NCBI GenBank assembly: GCA_031398055.1 | Contig: JANNMS010000187.1 | Span: forward strand, 1-7,742 | Direction: 5' to 3' | Origin: M3007 sp031398055 | Lineage (GTDB): Bacteria; Bacteroidota; Bacteroidia; Chitinophagales; Saprospiraceae | DNA length: 7,742 nucleotides | Part shown: in pieces, positions 6,601 through 7,742 of the stretch | How positions within the stretch are numbered: the stretch's first letter is position 1 | Layout: each line of letters begins with the position of its first letter | Position numbers and translations under genes: made by a program | Notes under the pieces: generated by a model | What the model was told of the DNA's origin: nothing | The model's database searches: none | Seen by the model: only the letters and a program-made list of their open reading frames with translations

Positions 6601-7580
6601 GAAAGTGCGTTCGAAATGATGGCTGAAATCGTGTACGTTTTGCCCGAACCCGATGCGCCTTCGACCACCGTCAGCCGATTTTCTTGGGCAGATTTCAAAA
6701 CCTCACGCTGCGATGGGTCGAGCGGCAGCGCGGAAAATTGATGTTTCCAATCTTTAATTTCAGAGGCCAAAATTTCAACCTCGCCCGGAGCGACGTTTGC
6801 CATCGAAATTGGGACATTTGGAAAAATACCGAGCACGCCTGACCAGTGAATCACGCCCGTTTTTGCATAAAAATTGGCCTCGTTTTGCGACGGCATCGGC
6901 AAAATGCTCAACGTCAAACCCTGTTCTTCGAGACCCAAAAGCAGCCGGATTCCGTCCGAAAACTCGGACAAAATGGCCGTCGACATTTGCCGATTGGCGG
7001 CCAATTTCCTGATTTTTTGGTAAAAATTGGTGCCGTGCAACGCATCCACGAGGCGAAACAACGGATAATTCGGCACAATTTGGTGATGCGGCTGCCGCGA
7101 AATCGTCCAATTATCGGGATATTGCGGGTGCGGTTCGAGGCCGAGTTGCCAAAAAAACATCGGCGCAGCGATTTGATGCCCACCGATTTCAGCCAAAATA
7201 AATGGGTATCCGAAGCCAAAATTTTTCGAGCCAAAAACGCGCTCCCGGTTTTTCGATTCAAAATAAAAATGGTTGAACCACTCGGCTGCGGGGTGCGTGG
7301 TTTCGAGCTGGAACTCAAAATTGTGGTTTTCCAAAATCTCGCGCACGACTTTGACGGCCAGATTGTCCACATTTAAATTGAACAAATCGGAGGTGTCGGG
7401 CGATTTTGGCATCGCCGAAAGCCAAGCCAAAGCGGTTCGGCTGAATTGCGGCGGCTCGGCGGGCGGCGGCGCGAGGGTTGCGGGGTCAAAAATTTCGACC
7501 GGCGACTCGGTTTCGACGGCTATAATTTCTGAAATTTCTGAGGTTTGTTCGAGGACTGCTGATTGGTTTTCTTCTACCAT
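3654..7580 (-). CDS. Large SF1 (COG1112/UPF1-like) helicase-like ATPase with degenerate Vsr-like C-terminal domain
   Basis: A 1308-residue protein. Residues 1-60 are acidic and Pro-rich. About 70-260 resemble the N-terminal region of COG1112-type helicases (FGFGYPFILAEIG, APMFFWQLGLEP). The SF1 core follows: Q291 in LDPSQREVL; Walker A GASGSGKT at 308-315; motif Ia CLVVSHN; motif II VDEGH at 883-887; motif III FGDSKQ at 907-912; motif V-like SELQGQHVD; motif VI VLTRATERI with Arg1105. Between motifs Ia and II lies a long, charged, partly coiled-coil insertion (about 390-860), as is common in this group. Residues 1185-1300 resemble a Vsr/MTES_1575 (DUF559-like) endonuclease fold ending in SVQWWKSP, but the acidic catalytic positions are replaced. 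It probably acts as a nucleic-acid-dependent ATPase; the closest known architecture is the single-gene helicase-Vsr antiphage type. Membership is inferred. Start ATG 7580 is A-rich upstream with no Shine-Dalgarno site. The C-terminal end has been altered by a duplication. Confidence 0.82.
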   Translation of the reverse strand: MVEENQSAVLEQTSEISEIIAVETESPVEIFDPATLAPPPAEPPQFSRTALAWLSAMPKSPDTSDLFNLNVDNLAVKVVREILENHNFEFQLETTHPAAEWFNHFYFESKNRERVFGSKNFGFGYPFILAEIGGHQIAAPMFFWQLGLEPHPQYPDNWTISRQPHHQIVPNYPLFRLVDALHGTNFYQKIRKLAANRQMSTAILSEFSDGIRLLLGLEEQGLTLSILPMPSQNEANFYAKTGVIHWSGVLGIFPNVPISMANVAPGEVEILASEIKDWKHQFSALPLDPSQREVLKSAQENRLTVVEGASGSGKTYTISAIISNALSNGKKCLVVSHNLNALRRAQRFLLEKGFGDLSFVIRDTEADSLMLADMLRAAAENKTKHPFEAESFTTLLNKCRRDTQKLDEAWRTLHTPVFGEQSFRETVGRFMRANRTVGKELLLSQLQPSDFEFSKTEFDKITEAIRSSEPLFRKFPTLGHPLSKLQNHFFTENNPEKGLGLARAHTRMLLEKATALHHQFISKSSDYTESLTEIYSDHYAKLAILAKRVRENLEDGINRYGQDFASPASVTEKLASNFSSKYKEITAAKEKIAQDFDAMRKMHASRKYFDFDFPANFDLRNIPKIAEITESFDASLRLWRKRIPATVREDLRRLNQKSIHFGIDFKNEVHELETSLDTFLTDFNQTGLYLDEQKHEMLTVPKRQQFLESEIEKLEETQFYLRDFPDFYVWQKHWLSLDPASQKVVAALCKIKPKNWVAAFESWYLHHLLTGEFSEKLVWDDETLENLSKNHPELQRKLPFQIAAMWQKRKVEALKKMKSEDPESYKTWFGKNNRTLFASQPAENLFKKHLFALTETLPVLLVPPNVALDVMRNSDLKFDLILVDEGHNIMKQKGYHAFEMAKNIVLFGDSKQDMTPLADDDILEFCKKIGAKTLTLDYQHQHCPEEWIDFNKIAFETPFKRIPSNLSAHGVTAIENVGGRFDEISKTNEAEARQIINWLNLIEQTPQKTFPVVGIACATVQQRDLIAGQLLKIRQRKAAGHEKIQQLHLNGLGVYQFSELQGQHVDVLLVSLVHGLTDVSGGLTEDLDFWNTQLGINQLHIVLTRATERIYIAHSLPDGLGKALAADGSGAKSNDSSTGSLAGKNHRGTAILSNLVAFAELNEKGETEAAAELLENMKSKLDYPEEYYPSDIFMEEVEIALQPYFEPGRIQRNATIAGVTVPLLVQSQGESSFGDAHEPQHFSILLFDGVLAKTDTPSYEWEGRLQKYFQKHKIEYVPTLSVQWWKSPKQEARKLAGRIISKEGGTDN
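3681..4028 (-). other. Degenerate Vsr/MTES_1575-like endonuclease domain of the helicase
   Basis: Residues about 1185-1300 of the helicase follow the pattern of DUF559/MTES_1575 domains: a helix (SDIFMEEVEIALQPYF), a GxxVDLxV-like strand (GVTVPLLV, 1218-1225), an IExDG-like strand (LLFDG, 1245-1249), a basic helix (EGRLQKYFQKHKIEYV), then LSVQWWKSP where active members have RIWSxDWWxxP. The expected Asp of strand one is Pro1222 and the expected Glu of strand two is Leu1246, while Asp1248 remains. The fold assignment was made by eye. Confidence 0.55.
4162..4192. repeat. REP-like palindromic element inside the helicase gene
   Basis: The sequence GAGCCTGTCGAAC, a four-base centre TGTC, then GTTCGACTTCGCTC forms an imperfect inverted repeat. 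The GTTCGAC/GTCGAAC and GCTC/GAGC parts pair, with a small bulge between them. An outer TTGCCG/CGGCAA pair at about 4150-4210 may extend it. This resembles dispersed palindromes usually found between genes. Here it is translated in frame as residues 1130-1140 (GAKSNDSSTGS), a Gly/Ser-rich linker between the helicase core and the C-terminal domain. Confidence 0.6.
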
Positions 7581-7626
7581 GTTGTTTATTGTTGGATTTC
7601 CGCCGGGCTGGGCGGGTTAATTTTTT

Positions 7627-7659
7627 CAAATTGTAACTGCTTGCCACATAGTTCACAAA
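7627..7659 (-). promoter_or_regulatory. Weak candidate promoter of the helicase gene
   Basis: On the minus strand, TTTG at 7659-7656 and TACAATTTG at 7635-7627 are about 20 bases apart, which fits the spacing of the Bacteroidota -33/-7 pattern. The -7 element has one extra base compared with TAnnTTTG, so the match is imperfect. It would give a leader of roughly 40 bases. The -33 half falls within the left arm of the large inverted repeat. Confidence 0.2.
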
Positions 7660-7742
7660 GAAGTTTTCACATAGGTTCACATAGATTTTTTATGGAAATC
7701 CTTTGTGAACCTATGTGAAAACTTCTTTGTGAACTATGTGGC
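7643..7742. repeat. Large near-perfect inverted repeat at the right edge
   Basis: The left arm 7643-7684 (starting GCCACATAGTTCACAAAG) and right arm 7701-7742 are reverse complements over 42 bases with one mismatched position near the loop (TAG against AAG). A 16-base AT-rich loop separates them. The arms are themselves made of TTCACAWAG/CACATAG subrepeats. The window ends on the last base of the right arm, so the repeat may continue. No ORF is inside. It could be a dispersed non-coding element, a MITE-like remnant or a strong hairpin terminator for whatever lies to the right. Confidence 0.92.

Noticed and set aside
6130..6741. Plus-strand ORF of 203 residues antisense to the Walker A region
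   Set aside because: The opposite strand encodes an intact ATP-binding motif in a continuous 1308-residue frame; this ORF has no family features.
7643..7742. tRNA, riboswitch or phage attachment site in the edge repeat
   Set aside because: The structure is a simple long hairpin of short subrepeats with no cloverleaf or known riboswitch motif, and no integrase gene is present.

Overview
The window shows moderate-GC bacterial DNA with four complete protein genes, no RNA genes and no CRISPR. Several traits suggest a member of the Bacteroidota, perhaps the Saprospiria: A-rich start regions without clear Shine-Dalgarno sites, AATCGTAAATC-type and TTTGTGAAC-type intergenic repeats, and a 'cytosolic' Rpn/PD-(D/E)XK-like protein with a KGIEKGI tail. 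The phylum is an inference from these traits; no marker gene is present.

Layout. A PaaI-type hotdog thioesterase lies on the minus strand (40-444). It diverges, across an 86-base repeat-rich spacer, from a plus-strand subtilisin-family (S8) protease with two C-terminal bacterial SH3 domains (531-2537). A strong terminator hairpin (2555-2591) separates the protease from a convergent minus-strand pair. That pair is a very large SF1 helicase-like ATPase (3654-7580) followed 70 bases downstream by a Rpn/PD-(D/E)XK-type nuclease-like protein (2609-3583). The right edge of the window is one arm of a near-perfect inverted repeat with 42-base arms (7643-7742), just upstream of the helicase gene.

How the genes may work together. 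The thioesterase and protease look like ordinary, independent genes. The helicase and the Rpn-like protein share strand and have no visible terminator between them, so they may be co-transcribed. Both belong to broad families that include antiphage proteins: COG1112-type helicases with Vsr-like tails, and Rpn nucleases. A small defence cassette is therefore the most interesting reading, but it is an inference.

The pair also carries several oddities. The helicase's C-terminal domain resembles a Vsr/MTES_1575-type endonuclease fold but lacks the expected acidic residues. A palindromic repeat sits in frame in the linker before that domain. A perfect 25-base tandem duplication covers the helicase stop codon and has rewritten its last residues. 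A 24-base tandem duplication lies in the nuclease tail.
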